DNA of 64,000 bases from Flagellimonas spongiicola (GCF_023502425.1 NZ_JAMFMA010000004.1:62001-126000), one strand, 5' to 3'. Positions 52,012-62,161 are shown, numbered from the stretch's first letter. The notes: a model not told the origin generated them from the sequence alone. Made by a program: numbers and translations.

Positions 52012-54456
52012 TTAAAAATTTCCAATTCGTATTATATCCGCAAAGATACCGGAAGCGGTCACTTCCGCACCTGCACCCGCTCCTTTAATGATCAAAGGCT
52101 GATTTGGATAACGCTCCGTAAAAAACAAAACGATATTGTCACTTCCTTCCAAATTGTAAAAATCATGTCCCTTAGGAATGTTCTGTAGACCTACTTTTGC
52201 TTTTCCATCCTCAAATTGGGCCACGTATTTTAATTTACTATCTACCTCCGATGCCTTTTTATATAAGGATTGAAATCCTGCTTCATTTTTTTTCAAAGTC
52301 TCAAAAAAAGCTGCGTTGGAATTAGTTTCCAAACTTTCCTTAGGTAAGAACGATTCATTTTCTATTTGACCAATATCCAACTGGTTGCCACTTTCACGCG
52401 CCAAAATCAAGATCTTTCGCATTACATCAATTCCACTGAGGTCTATGGTCGGGTCTGGTTCTGTATATCCTTGTTCTTGGGCTTGTTTTACGATATCGTG
52501 AAAAGTTACGTGATCATTGAAATTGTTAAAGACAAAATTTAAACTACCGGATAAAACGGCTTGTATTTTGTTGACCTTGTCTCCTGAAGCGATTAAGTTT
52601 TTTAGTGTATCGATAATTGGAAGTCCAGCACCGACATTTGTTTCAAAGAGGAATGGTGCATTATATTTTTTGGACAATTGTTTTAATTCCTGGTAAAAAC
52701 CATAATCTGAACTACACGCGATTTTATTACAGGTAACTACAGCGATACTGTTTTTAAGATAATCTGGATATGAATCCGCAACCAGATTACTAGCCGTATT
52801 GTCAACAAAGACGCTGTTTCGAAAATTAAGTGCCGTTACGATATCGAAGAACTTGCTTTTATCTGCATTTTGACCTTTAGCCAATGTAGCTTCCCAGTCA
52901 TTTAGATTGATTCCTTCTTCATCAAAAGCCATAGTCCGTGAATTACTGATCCCAATGACTCGAAGATTCAGTTGAAGTTCATCTTTTAGGTATTCCCGTT
53001 GTTGTCGAATTTGTTCCAGGAACTTGGAACCGACATTACCAACACCCATCACAAACAAATTCAACTGTTTTATATTTTCTTCGAAGAATTCCTCATGCAG
53101 GGAATTCAGGGCTTTTTTTACATCCGACTTTTTAATGACCGCCGAGATGTTACGTTCAGAAGCACCTTGTGCAATTGCCCTGATATTGACATTGTTTCTA
53201 CCGAGAGTACTGAACATTTTACCGCTCAACCCCTGGTGACTTTTCATATTATCACCAACCAACGCAATTATCGTCAGCTCTTTTTCCACAAGCACAGGCT
53301 TTATCTTTTTACGGGCCATTTCAAATTCGAACGCCTGCGAGACAGCATCCACGGCACGGTCTACATCCTCGTCAGCTATTGCAACACAAATGGAGTGTTC
53401 AGAGGAAGCTTGGGTAATTAACACAACGCTGATACTCTCCATGGAAAGTGTTTCAAAAAAACGTTTGGATATGCCCGGTATTCCAATCATTCCTGGTCCT
53501 TCCAAGGAAAGAAGGCTAATATTACCAACATGGCTGATACCTCTTACTGTCTTGCCTTCGCCATTGGTATTTTTGGTAATTCGAGTGCCTTCATCATTTG
53601 GACTGAACGTATTTTTTATAACAATTGGAATCTCTTTTCCCAAAACGGGTTGAATGGTAGGAGGGTAGAGGACTTTTGCTCCAAAATGCGATAATTCCAT
53701 GGCTTCTTCATAACTAATGTGGGATACGCACTTTGCTTGTTTTACCAATTTTGGGTTGGCTGTATACATCCCACTTACATCTGTCCAGATTTCCAGAATA
53801 GTAGCATCTATGGCAGCAGCGATTATGGCGGCTGTAAAATCTGAGCCACCTCGCCCCAATGTAGTTGAATTACTGCTGTTACTAGAGGCAACAAACCCTG
53901 GAAGGACAAAAACTTGCTCTTGCGCCATTTTAAAATGACTTTGACAATTACTATTGGTTTTATCGAAATCAACTGTGGCCTTGCCATAATTTTCATTCGT
54001 AACAATTAATTGTCTACTGTCCGTAAAGGTTGCATTCATACCTTCAGCAATAAAGAACTCACTGATTATGAAAGAAGAAAGTAATTCTCCATAACTAACG
54101 ATTTTATCTGATAGTTTAGGGGTAACTTCTCCAATTAGATATGAACCCTCCAAAAGTGTTTCCAAAACATTGAGGTCACTTTTAACTTTGCTCAAGACGG
54201 CACTTTGTTTTTGCACAGGTAAAAGTTCCTTAATGGCATTGATGTGCCTTTGCTCTAGCTCTTTTAAACCTTTATGGTAATCGAGATTTTGTTCTGAGGC
54301 AAGTCGCAATGTATCTAGGAGCACATCTGTTACGCCACCAAAAGCTGAGACTACGACTACCTTTTTTCCATCGTCTTTTCCTTGGACTATGGATTTGACT
54401 TTATTTATATTTTCTGGATTAGCAACTGAAGTGCCTCCAAATTTTAGGACTTTCAT
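52012..54456 (-). CDS. thrA: Bifunctional aspartokinase / homoserine dehydrogenase
   Basis: An 814-residue fusion catalysing the first and third steps of threonine synthesis. The aspartokinase starts KFGGTSVANPENINKV and has TTLGRGGSDFTAA (near residue 205); two ACT regulatory modules follow (about 315-460, including the SMESISVVLITQASSEHSI segment), then homoserine dehydrogenase (about 465-814) with VGNVGSKFLEQ, SSDYG and ANVGAGLPIIDTL. Threonine feedback is expected. Preceded by a Thr/Ile-rich leader peptide. Confidence 0.97.
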   Translation of the reverse strand: MKVLKFGGTSVANPENINKVKSIVQGKDDGKKVVVVSAFGGVTDVLLDTLRLASEQNLDYHKGLKELEQRHINAIKELLPVQKQSAVLSKVKSDLNVLETLLEGSYLIGEVTPKLSDKIVSYGELLSSFIISEFFIAEGMNATFTDSRQLIVTNENYGKATVDFDKTNSNCQSHFKMAQEQVFVLPGFVASSNSSNSTTLGRGGSDFTAAIIAAAIDATILEIWTDVSGMYTANPKLVKQAKCVSHISYEEAMELSHFGAKVLYPPTIQPVLGKEIPIVIKNTFSPNDEGTRITKNTNGEGKTVRGISHVGNISLLSLEGPGMIGIPGISKRFFETLSMESISVVLITQASSEHSICVAIADEDVDRAVDAVSQAFEFEMARKKIKPVLVEKELTIIALVGDNMKSHQGLSGKMFSTLGRNNVNIRAIAQGASERNISAVIKKSDVKKALNSLHEEFFEENIKQLNLFVMGVGNVGSKFLEQIRQQREYLKDELQLNLRVIGISNSRTMAFDEEGINLNDWEATLAKGQNADKSKFFDIVTALNFRNSVFVDNTASNLVADSYPDYLKNSIAVVTCNKIACSSDYGFYQELKQLSKKYNAPFLFETNVGAGLPIIDTLKNLIASGDKVNKIQAVLSGSLNFVFNNFNDHVTFHDIVKQAQEQGYTEPDPTIDLSGIDVMRKILILARESGNQLDIGQIENESFLPKESLETNSNAAFFETLKKNEAGFQSLYKKASEVDSKLKYVAQFEDGKAKVGLQNIPKGHDFYNLEGSDNIVLFFTERYPNQPLIIKGAGAGAEVTASGIFADIIRIGNF

Positions 54457-54516
54457 GATTGTTAGAATGTAAAATGTTGAAATGAATGTATGGGACGGAC
54501 GGAAATAATATATAAA

Positions 54517-54570
54517 CTACCCCAAAGGGGTGATAGTAGTCAATGTGAAGATGGATGAAGTAGTGTTCAT
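54517..54570 (-). CDS. Threonine operon leader peptide (candidate)
   Basis: A 17-codon open frame reading MNTTSSIFTLTTITPLG and a TAG stop, in the leader RNA of thrABC. Six of the 17 residues are Thr and two are Ile, the pattern of ThrL, in which ribosome stalling at scarce Thr-tRNA or Ile-tRNA blocks attenuation. It begins about 47 bases after the predicted start site and 61 bases before the thrA ATG. A CCCC/GGGG hairpin overlaps its stop. It is too short for automatic gene calls; translation is inferred from composition and position. Confidence 0.72.
   Translation of the reverse strand: MNTTSSIFTLTTITPLG
54519..54531 (-). promoter_or_regulatory. Candidate attenuator hairpin in the thr leader
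   Basis: Minus strand ACCCC-TTT-GGGGT, with weak outward ACTA/TAGT pairing, overlapping the stop of the leader peptide and followed by the T/A-rich AGTTTATATATTATTT. The T-tract is poor for an intrinsic terminator, so it may be only one arm of a larger switch. Confidence 0.45.
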
Positions 54571-54623
54571 CTTTACAATTGTGATATCCGTTGGTTTAAC
54601 TTGCATTATACATTAATCAGGTT

Positions 54624-54653
54624 CAAAAGTAGTATTTTTGAGAGCTTCCTCAA
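54624..54653 (-). promoter_or_regulatory. Canonical Bacteroidota promoter of the thr operon
   Basis: On the minus strand: TTG (54653-54651), 19-base spacer, TACTTTTG (54631-54624), an exact match to TTG-N19-TAnnTTTG. It predicts a start near 54617 and a leader of about 160 nt ahead of thrA. Confidence 0.8.
54633..54640 (+). promoter_or_regulatory. Candidate -7 element of the NAD(P)HX repair gene
   Basis: TATTTTTG matches TAnnTTTG and lies one base from the thr -7 element on the other strand. No -33 TTG is in place. A leader of about 60 bases to 54707 would result. Confidence 0.4.
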
Positions 54654-54706
54654 ATGATTCGAAGATTTTTACGAAATCCATAGCAATTGTTATTTTTTCT
54701 TATTGA

Positions 54707-56242
54707 ATGAAAATTTTTACCGCACAGCAAATCTATCAAGCTGATAAATTCACAATTGAGCATCAGCAAATATCAAGCGATCAACTTATGGAAAGGGCTG
54801 CAATCCAACTTTTTGAATGGATGCATTCCAGGTTACAAGGAGCTGAAGTCATAATACAATTGTTTTGTGGAATAGGAAACAACGGGGGTGATGGTATTGC
54901 ATTGGCCCGATTGCTAAAGGAAGCAGGGTACACTATTCAAGTACATGTGGTCAATTACAGTGAAACCCGATCCAAGGATTTTTTATTGAATCTCGAGCGC
55001 CTAAAGGATCGCAAAATATGGCCCGATTTTATCAATGACGACAGTTCACTTCCCGAAATATCACCCAATGATATTATTGTGGATGCGATTTTTGGGATAG
55101 GTTTAAATCGAGAGCCAAGTGATTGGGTGGGGAAATTGATTCAACATATTAACCAATCGCAGGCATTCGTTCTATCAGTTGATATTCCTTCCGGATTACC
55201 AGCGTCACAGGTCCCTAGTACTACGGATCATGTGATTAGAGCTAGCTATGTTTTGAGTATTCAGTTACCTAAACTCGTGTTTTTCTTGCCAGAAACGGGA
55301 GTTTACCTTAATCAATGGGAATTGCTGGATATTGGATTGAATACTGGTTTTTTGGGACCTGAACAAGTAGCATTTCACTTTGTGACCCTGCCAGAAGTGC
55401 AAAGCATGTATCGCCCCAGATTAAAGTTTTCACATAAAGGAACCTATGGTCATTCCGTTATCGTAGGAGGGAGTTATGGAAAAATTGGCGCAGTACAGAT
55501 GGCTGCAGACGCATGTCTTCGCGCAGGAAGTGGTTTAGTTACTGCCTATATTCCCGAATGTGGCTACGAATCCATACAGACCGCTCTTCCGGAGGCGATG
55601 GTACTCACAGATGAAGAGGATAATTTTTTGACTTCAATTGATATACCTTTTGATCCTAGTGCCATAGGAATAGGAATAGGAATGGGTACCGGTGAAAAGG
55701 TCGTAAAGGCATTTGAAAGTTTTCTGAAAAAAACGGATCAGCCTTTGGTTATTGATGCTGATGGCCTCAATATACTTTCCAAAAAACCTGAGCTGTTCAA
55801 ATATGTGCCAAAAGCATCAATATTAACACCACATCCGAAGGAATTACAAAGGATGATTGGCGATTGGAAAGATGATTTTGATAAGCTGGAAAAGGCTAAG
55901 GCATTGGCCACAAAGTATGGAATTGTGTTAGTATTAAAGGGTGTACACACAATTACATTATACAATGGATTGGGCTATATAAATAGTACAGGAAACCCAG
56001 GAATGGCAACTGCAGGAAGTGGTGATGTGTTGACAGGGATACTGACCGGATTAATTGCTCAAGGATATGATTCACTACAAGCAGCAATCTTTGGTGTATA
56101 CCTTCATGGTTTGGCAGGCGATGTCACCGCAAGCATTGAAAGTTACGATGCCGTGAAAGCCACGGGAATCATTTCTAATATTGGTAAAGCGTATTTGGAA
56201 TTGTTTAAAAGACCTGAAGTGGAAGGTGGCAATACTGCCTAA
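54707..56242 (+). CDS. nnr: Bifunctional NAD(P)H-hydrate epimerase / ADP-dependent dehydratase
   Basis: A 511-residue fusion that repairs hydrated NAD(P)H. The epimerase half (NnrE, about 1-215) has FCGIGNNGGDGIALARLL and VDIPSGLP. The dehydratase half (NnrD, about 225-511) has KGTYGHSVIVGGSYGKIGAVQMAADACLRAGSGLVT and GNPGMATAGSGDVLTGIL. Its end overlaps the convergent small gene by four bases. Confidence 0.95.
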   Translation: MKIFTAQQIYQADKFTIEHQQISSDQLMERAAIQLFEWMHSRLQGAEVIIQLFCGIGNNGGDGIALARLLKEAGYTIQVHVVNYSETRSKDFLLNLERLKDRKIWPDFINDDSSLPEISPNDIIVDAIFGIGLNREPSDWVGKLIQHINQSQAFVLSVDIPSGLPASQVPSTTDHVIRASYVLSIQLPKLVFFLPETGVYLNQWELLDIGLNTGFLGPEQVAFHFVTLPEVQSMYRPRLKFSHKGTYGHSVIVGGSYGKIGAVQMAADACLRAGSGLVTAYIPECGYESIQTALPEAMVLTDEEDNFLTSIDIPFDPSAIGIGIGMGTGEKVVKAFESFLKKTDQPLVIDADGLNILSKKPELFKYVPKASILTPHPKELQRMIGDWKDDFDKLEKAKALATKYGIVLVLKGVHTITLYNGLGYINSTGNPGMATAGSGDVLTGILTGLIAQGYDSLQAAIFGVYLHGLAGDVTASIESYDAVKATGIISNIGKAYLELFKRPEVEGGNTA

Positions 56243-56658
56243 ACCTTATCTTTTTTCTTTCCTTTTCTGAGTTTTTTCTTCACCCAGGCAAGGGCATTAT
56301 CGAACTCAATAAAGAATTCCATGTTCTTTTTATAGAACAATTTCTCAATCTTGAAATTATGCATATCGATTTCCTTCTTGGAAACGATGGCGAATGCCTT
56401 CAGGTTTTCCATACCTCGAAGGTAATTGTAAATAGTGGGGTCAACGGCATAGGAATTTTTTCTTAGACTGATATAGCCGAAGTTCTTTTCCCTAAAATGT
56501 ATTTCTGATATACCGATGATTTGATAGGCTCTTTCCAGTGTCATCGTGGCGCCTTCTTCAAAAGTTGCCACCATGTAATCCTCAAACACTTGCACGGTAC
56601 CAATGTCTAACTGGTATTCACGTACAATAATAGCCTTCTTATTAGAAGCAATTCTCAT
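56239..56658 (-). CDS. Hypothetical protein, STAS/SpoIIAA-like
   Basis: A 139-residue basic soluble protein. The pattern VFEDYMVATFEEGATMTLERAYQII and the ending FIEFDNALAWVKKKL recall STAS-like domains, but the match is by eye. The C-terminal 10 residues are nearly all Lys, Arg and Gly. No signal peptide. Function unknown. Confidence 0.7.
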   Translation of the reverse strand: MRIASNKKAIIVREYQLDIGTVQVFEDYMVATFEEGATMTLERAYQIIGISEIHFREKNFGYISLRKNSYAVDPTIYNYLRGMENLKAFAIVSKKEIDMHNFKIEKLFYKKNMEFFIEFDNALAWVKKKLRKGKKKDKV

Positions 56659-56763
56659 TCCCCAAAATTATAGTGTCTCTTCTGCGAAGGTATATTGAAG
56701 CTGTTCTGGGTTGAAAAAATTTAGATTAAAAGCGTAAATATCGTTTGTATGGTAAAATCGCAA

Positions 56764-56791
56764 ATAAAAAGAGCCGGCGTTGGCCGGCTCT
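56764..56791 (-). terminator. Terminator of clpC
   Basis: AGAGCCGGC pairs perfectly with GCCGGCTCT around a 4-base loop; on the minus strand it is followed by TTTTTA. It lies 22 bp beyond the clpC stop. Confidence 0.9.
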
Positions 56792-56812
56792 ACATCTATT
56801 TGTTGAAGAAAA

Positions 56813-59368
56813 TTACTGTTCCGCCTCAGGCGATTTTTCTTGCTTTTTGATTTTGATTGTAAGCTCCTCTTTTTTCTCGTCAAGGTCCATATAGATACTG
56901 TCACCTTCTTCGAGTTTGGAGTTTACGATTTCCTCCGCTAGAGCATCTTCAATATACTTCTGGATTGCTCTTTTCAAAGGTCTTGCACCATATTGCTTGT
57001 CAAATCCTTTTTCGGCAATATAGTCCTTGGCTTTTTTGGATAACTTTAGATCATAGCCAATATCTTTGATGCGTTTGAACAATTTGTCCAATTCAATATC
57101 AATGATTTTGTGAATATCCTCACGCTCCAATGGATTGAACACAATTACATCGTCAATTCTATTCAAGAATTCAGGGGCAAAGGCCTTTTTAAGTGCATTT
57201 TCAATGACACTTTTCTGATGGCTATCTGCCTGTGCTTTTTTCGCCGCTGTGCCGAAACCAACACCTTGACCAAAATCCTTCAATTGTCGTGCACCAATAT
57301 TGGACGTCATAATGATAATGGTGTTCCTAAAATCGATTTTTCGACCAAGACTATCCGTTAAATAACCATCGTCAAGTACCTGAAGCAACATATTGAAAAC
57401 ATCAGGGTGCGCTTTTTCAACCTCATCCAAGAGTATAACCGAATAAGGTTTGCGTCGTACTTTTTCCGTCAATTGGCCTCCTTCTTCGTAACCAACATAT
57501 CCGGGAGGAGCACCAACCAATCTGGAAATCGCGAATTTTTCCATGTACTCGCTCATGTCTATACGGATAAGTGCATCTTCAGAATCGAATAATTCCTTGG
57601 CTAATATTTTGGCCAGTTGGGTTTTACCCACACCTGTTTGTCCTAAGAAGATAAATGATCCAATAGGTTTATTAGGGTCTTTTAATCCAGCTCTATTACG
57701 TTGAATGGCCTTGGCAACCTTTGCAACCGCTTCATCCTGACCAATTACAAACCCTTTGATGAGTTCAGGTAATTCGGCAAGCTTATTGCTTTCAGTTTGC
57801 GCAATTCTATTTACTGGAATTCCACTCATCATGGAAACAACATCGGCAACATTATCCTCAGAAACGGTTTCTCTGTGGAGTTTGCTTTCTTCTTCCCAAC
57901 GTTCCTGGGCAGAAGCCAATTCTTTTTCTAAACGCTTTTCATCATCCCGCAGTTTTGCAGCTTCTTCATATTTCTGTTTCTTAACTACGCTATTCTTTAA
58001 CTCGCGAACGTCTTCCAACTGATTCTCCAACTCCAATATCTGCTTTGGCACATCCATATTAATAATGTGTACCCTGGAACCAGCTTCGTCTAAGGCGTCA
58101 ATAGCCTTGTCCGGAAGAAAACGGTCTGTCATGTACCGGTTCGTCAACTTAACACATGCAACGATGGCATCGTCCGTGTAATTGACGTTATGGTGATCTT
58201 CGTATTTCCCTTTGATATTCATAAGGATTTCGATGGTTTCTTCCACAGTAGTCGGTTCTACCATCACCTTTTGGAAACGACGTTCCAATGCCCCATCCTT
58301 TTCGATATACTGTCTGTATTCGTCCAAGGTGGTTGCGCCTATACATTGGATTTCACCTCTTGCCAAGGCTGGTTTGAACATATTAGATGCGTCCAAACTT
58401 CCTGTAGCGCCGCCAGCACCAACTATGGTGTGGATTTCATCAATGAAGAGGATGATATCATCATTTTTCTCCAATTCGTTCATCACAGCTTTCATGCGCT
58501 CCTCAAACTGTCCTCTATATTTTGTGCCAGCCACCAAAGAAGCTAAGTCAAGCGTTACAACCCTTTTGTTATAGAGAATTCGCGATACCTTCTTATTTAT
58601 GATACGCAAAGCAAGACCTTCGGCAATGGCACTTTTACCAACACCTGGTTCTCCAATCAATAATGGGTTATTTTTCTTTCTACGACTAAGAATCTGTGAT
58701 ACACGTTCAATTTCTTTTTCACGCCCAACCACAGGATCTAATTTGTTATCCTCAGCCAATCTTGTTAGGTCCCTTCCAAAATTGTCCAAAACAGGAGTTT
58801 TGGACTTCTTGCTACCTTTTTGGGAAGAGCTTGAACCAAAACTACTTTCCTTGGAATCACCAGTTTCTTCTGGATCACTAGGGAAAGATTCCGCTTGGGG
58901 TGCATCCAAATAGTCATCATCGCTGGTAATCATGGATTTAAACTGCTCCTTGACATTGTCATAATCCACCTTCAATTTATGCAACAGCTTTGTTGTTGGA
59001 TCATTTTCATTTCTCAAAATACACAGTAACAAATGCGCTGTGTTAATTGAGGAGCTTTGAAACAGCTTTGCCTCAAGAAAAGTAGTCTTGAGGGCACGTT
59101 CTGCTTGTCTGGTCAAATGAAGATTCTTTTTGTCTTTTTGGGTAGTTCCGGTATTGGGGTTTGCTGGGCTAAGAATTTCGACCTTTCTTCTCAAATGGTC
59201 CAAATCCACGTCCAAGGCGTCCAAAATGTTAATGGCTTTGCCATTGCCATCACGTAAAAGACCTAGCATCAGATGTTCCGTTCCAATAAAATCATGGCCC
59301 AATCTTAGGGCCTCTTCCTTGCTGTATGCTATTACGTCCTTTACTCTTGGGGAAAAATTATCATCCAT
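56813..59368 (-). CDS. clpC: ATP-dependent Clp protease ATP-binding subunit ClpC
   Basis: An 851-residue Hsp100 unfoldase. Two Clp-N repeats (residues ~5-150), AAA-1 with GEPGVGKSAIAEG, a UVR-type middle domain (KKQKYEEAAKLRDDEKRLEKEL), AAA-2 with GQTGVGKTQLAK, and a C-terminal D2 domain. The UVR motif and the Clp-N pair mark ClpC rather than ClpB or ClpA. It feeds substrates to ClpP. The TTG at 59386 is discounted in favour of ATG at 59368 (MDDNFSPRVKDVI). The clpP gene is not here. Confidence 0.96.
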   Translation of the reverse strand: MDDNFSPRVKDVIAYSKEEALRLGHDFIGTEHLMLGLLRDGNGKAINILDALDVDLDHLRRKVEILSPANPNTGTTQKDKKNLHLTRQAERALKTTFLEAKLFQSSSINTAHLLLCILRNENDPTTKLLHKLKVDYDNVKEQFKSMITSDDDYLDAPQAESFPSDPEETGDSKESSFGSSSSQKGSKKSKTPVLDNFGRDLTRLAEDNKLDPVVGREKEIERVSQILSRRKKNNPLLIGEPGVGKSAIAEGLALRIINKKVSRILYNKRVVTLDLASLVAGTKYRGQFEERMKAVMNELEKNDDIILFIDEIHTIVGAGGATGSLDASNMFKPALARGEIQCIGATTLDEYRQYIEKDGALERRFQKVMVEPTTVEETIEILMNIKGKYEDHHNVNYTDDAIVACVKLTNRYMTDRFLPDKAIDALDEAGSRVHIINMDVPKQILELENQLEDVRELKNSVVKKQKYEEAAKLRDDEKRLEKELASAQERWEEESKLHRETVSEDNVADVVSMMSGIPVNRIAQTESNKLAELPELIKGFVIGQDEAVAKVAKAIQRNRAGLKDPNKPIGSFIFLGQTGVGKTQLAKILAKELFDSEDALIRIDMSEYMEKFAISRLVGAPPGYVGYEEGGQLTEKVRRKPYSVILLDEVEKAHPDVFNMLLQVLDDGYLTDSLGRKIDFRNTIIIMTSNIGARQLKDFGQGVGFGTAAKKAQADSHQKSVIENALKKAFAPEFLNRIDDVIVFNPLEREDIHKIIDIELDKLFKRIKDIGYDLKLSKKAKDYIAEKGFDKQYGARPLKRAIQKYIEDALAEEIVNSKLEEGDSIYMDLDEKKEELTIKIKKQEKSPEAEQ

Positions 59369-59563
59369 AGGCTTCCTTTTCAGCAATTAAAATTAATAAA
59401 ACTATCATTACAGTAGTCAAATACCATACCCATATTCGATAAAGATGTAGTAATTGTCGAAATAAAGTTCATTTTATTAACGCATTAACATAGGTTTATC
59501 ATATACATCGAATAATAAATTATACTGTTGATAATTTTTTTAATAAAGTAGCCGGCAAGTGTT

Positions 59564-59591
59564 TTGAAAGGGGCGATTTTGCGTATATTGG
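59564..59591 (+). promoter_or_regulatory. Possible gyrA promoter
   Basis: TTG (59564-59566), 17-base spacer, TATATTGG (59584-59591), one mismatch to TAnnTTTG. About 38 bases before the gyrA ATG. No promoter for clpC was recognised on the other strand of this 261-bp spacer. Confidence 0.35.
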
Positions 59592-59629
59592 CGTGATATT
59601 TTAACCACAAAAAACAAGAAGATTTTAGC

Positions 59630-62161
59630 ATGGCGGAAGGAGAAAAGTTAATTCCTATCAACATAGATGATGAGATGAAATCTGCCTACATTGATTATTC
59701 AATGTCGGTCATTGTGTCACGTGCACTGCCAGATGTAAGGGACGGTCTTAAACCTGTGCACAGAAGAGTGCTTTTTGGAATGCACGAATTAGGGGTTAGA
59801 TCAACTAGTGCCCATAAGAAATCTGCGCGTATTGTGGGGGAAGTACTCGGTAAGTACCACCCGCATGGTGATACCTCTGTTTATGATACCATGGTACGTA
59901 TGGCCCAGGAATGGAGCCTTCGATATATGTTGATTGACGGACAGGGTAACTTTGGTTCAGTGGATGGTGACAGTCCGGCAGCAATGCGTTATACGGAAGC
60001 ACGTATGCGCAAGATTGCGGATGATATGTTGGCAGATATTGACAAGGATACCGTTGATCATCAGCTAAACTTTGACGATTCGCTAAAAGAGCCCACGGTA
60101 TTGCCTGCCCGTATTCCAAATCTATTGGTTAATGGGGCATCCGGTATAGCAGTTGGTATGGCGACCAATATGCCACCACATAATTTATCGGAAGTTGTAG
60201 ATGGTACTGTAGCTTACATCGATAACAAGGATATTGAAATCGACGAGCTGATTACCCACATCAAAGCTCCTGATTTTCCAACAGGAGGTATTATCTACGG
60301 TTATGATGGCGTAAAGGAAGCTTTCCATACAGGAAGAGGGCGTGTTGTAATGCGTGCGAAAGCAAGCTTTGAGGAAGTTCAAGGTAGAGAATGCATCATT
60401 GTAACAGAAATTCCTTATCAAGTCAATAAGGCCGATATGATCAAAAAGACGGCCGACCTGATTAATGATAAAAAGATTGAGGGTATTTCAGCTATCCGTG
60501 ACGAATCGGATAGAAAGGGAATGCGAATTGTATACATCCTTAAGCGCGATGCCATTCCGAACATCGTACTGAACATGTTGTACAAATACACAGCACTTCA
60601 ATCTTCTTTTAGTGTTAACAATATTGCCTTAGTAAAAGGTAGACCAAAATTGTTGAACCTGAAGGAGATTATTGGTCATTTTGTGGACCACAGGCATGAA
60701 GTGGTTGTCCGCAGAACCAAATTTGAATTAAAAAAGGCGGAAGATCGTGCACACATCCTTGAAGGATTGATTATCGCTTCTGATAATATTGATGAGGTTA
60801 TTGCCATCATCCGTGGCTCTTCTAATGTTGATGAGGCTCGCAACAGTTTAATGGAACGCTTTAAGCTGACTGAAATCCAAGCCAAGGCAATCGTGGAAAT
60901 GCGACTGCGTCAACTAACAGGTCTGGAACAAGACAAGTTGCGTGAAGAATATGATGAACTTTTAAAGACCATTGAGGATTTAAAGGACATCTTGGACAAG
61001 AAAGAACGCCGAATGGATATCATCAAGGAAGAACTTCTTGAAGTAAAAGAGAAGTACGGTGATGAAAGACGTTCGGAAATCAATTTTGCTGGAGGTGATT
61101 TAAGCATTGAGGATATGATTCCAGACGAGCAGGTGGTTATTACCATTTCACATGCTGGATACATCAAAAGAACGCCACTTACGGAATACAAGACACAAAA
61201 TAGAGGCGGTGTAGGCCAAAAAGCCTCGTCTACTCGAAATGAGGATTTCTTGGAACACCTTTTTGTTGGTACCAATCACCAGTACATGCTTTTCTTTACA
61301 CAGAAAGGAAAATGCTTCTGGATGCGCGTTTATGAAATTCCTGAAGGAAGCCGTACTTCCAAAGGAAGAGCAATCCAAAACCTAATCAATATTGAAAAAG
61401 AGGATAAGGTCAAGGCATTTATCTGTACACAAGATTTAAAGGATGAAGATTATGTAAATAGTCATTATGTAATCATGGCCACCAAAAAAGGAACGGTCAA
61501 GAAAACTTCATTGGAACAATATTCTAGACCACGACAAAACGGAATCAACGCAATTACAATTCGTGAAGAAGACGAATTGCTAGAAGCTAAATTGACTACC
61601 GGTACCAGTCAGATATTTTTAGGATTGAAATCGGGGAAGGCCATTCGATTTGAAGAAGGTAAGACGCGGCCAATGGGAAGAAATGCTGCAGGTGTCCGTG
61701 GAATTACCTTAGCTGATGATGCAGATGAGGTTATTGGAATGGTTTCAGTGCATAATTTTGAGGACGATATCTTAGTGGTTTCTGAAAATGGCTACGGAAA
61801 ACGTTCGACCATTGAAGACTACCGGGTTACAAACAGAGGTGGAAAAGGTGTTAAAACCATTTCTATAACGGATAAAACCGGTGGATTGGTTGCCATTAAG
61901 AACGTTTCGGATACCGATGATTTGATGATTATCAATAAATCAGGTATAGCCATTAGAATGAGTGTTGAGGATTTACGCGTTATGGGTAGGGCTACTCAAG
62001 GTGTTAGATTGATCAATCTCAAAGGAAATGATTCCATTGCTGCAGTTGCCAAAGTAATGAAAGATGAAGACGCAATGGACGAGGCTGATATCCTTGATAT
62101 TGAGGTCAATGGAGAAAATGGCACAGCTATTGATAATACAACCGATGATAAAAAAGAGTAA
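59630..62161 (+). CDS. gyrA: DNA gyrase subunit A
   Basis: An 843-residue type II topoisomerase subunit introducing negative supercoils with GyrB. The active-site Tyr121 lies in AMRYTEARM (E. coli Tyr122). In the quinolone-resistance region, the residue equivalent to E. coli Ser83 is Thr82 and Asp87 is Asp86, so no recognised resistance change is apparent. A GyrA-box-like QNRGGVGQ in the C-terminal beta-pinwheel supports GyrA over ParC. A TPR gene follows 28 bp later. Confidence 0.96.
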   Translation: MAEGEKLIPINIDDEMKSAYIDYSMSVIVSRALPDVRDGLKPVHRRVLFGMHELGVRSTSAHKKSARIVGEVLGKYHPHGDTSVYDTMVRMAQEWSLRYMLIDGQGNFGSVDGDSPAAMRYTEARMRKIADDMLADIDKDTVDHQLNFDDSLKEPTVLPARIPNLLVNGASGIAVGMATNMPPHNLSEVVDGTVAYIDNKDIEIDELITHIKAPDFPTGGIIYGYDGVKEAFHTGRGRVVMRAKASFEEVQGRECIIVTEIPYQVNKADMIKKTADLINDKKIEGISAIRDESDRKGMRIVYILKRDAIPNIVLNMLYKYTALQSSFSVNNIALVKGRPKLLNLKEIIGHFVDHRHEVVVRRTKFELKKAEDRAHILEGLIIASDNIDEVIAIIRGSSNVDEARNSLMERFKLTEIQAKAIVEMRLRQLTGLEQDKLREEYDELLKTIEDLKDILDKKERRMDIIKEELLEVKEKYGDERRSEINFAGGDLSIEDMIPDEQVVITISHAGYIKRTPLTEYKTQNRGGVGQKASSTRNEDFLEHLFVGTNHQYMLFFTQKGKCFWMRVYEIPEGSRTSKGRAIQNLINIEKEDKVKAFICTQDLKDEDYVNSHYVIMATKKGTVKKTSLEQYSRPRQNGINAITIREEDELLEAKLTTGTSQIFLGLKSGKAIRFEEGKTRPMGRNAAGVRGITLADDADEVIGMVSVHNFEDDILVVSENGYGKRSTIEDYRVTNRGGKGVKTISITDKTGGLVAIKNVSDTDDLMIINKSGIAIRMSVEDLRVMGRATQGVRLINLKGNDSIAAVAKVMKDEDAMDEADILDIEVNGENGTAIDNTTDDKKE

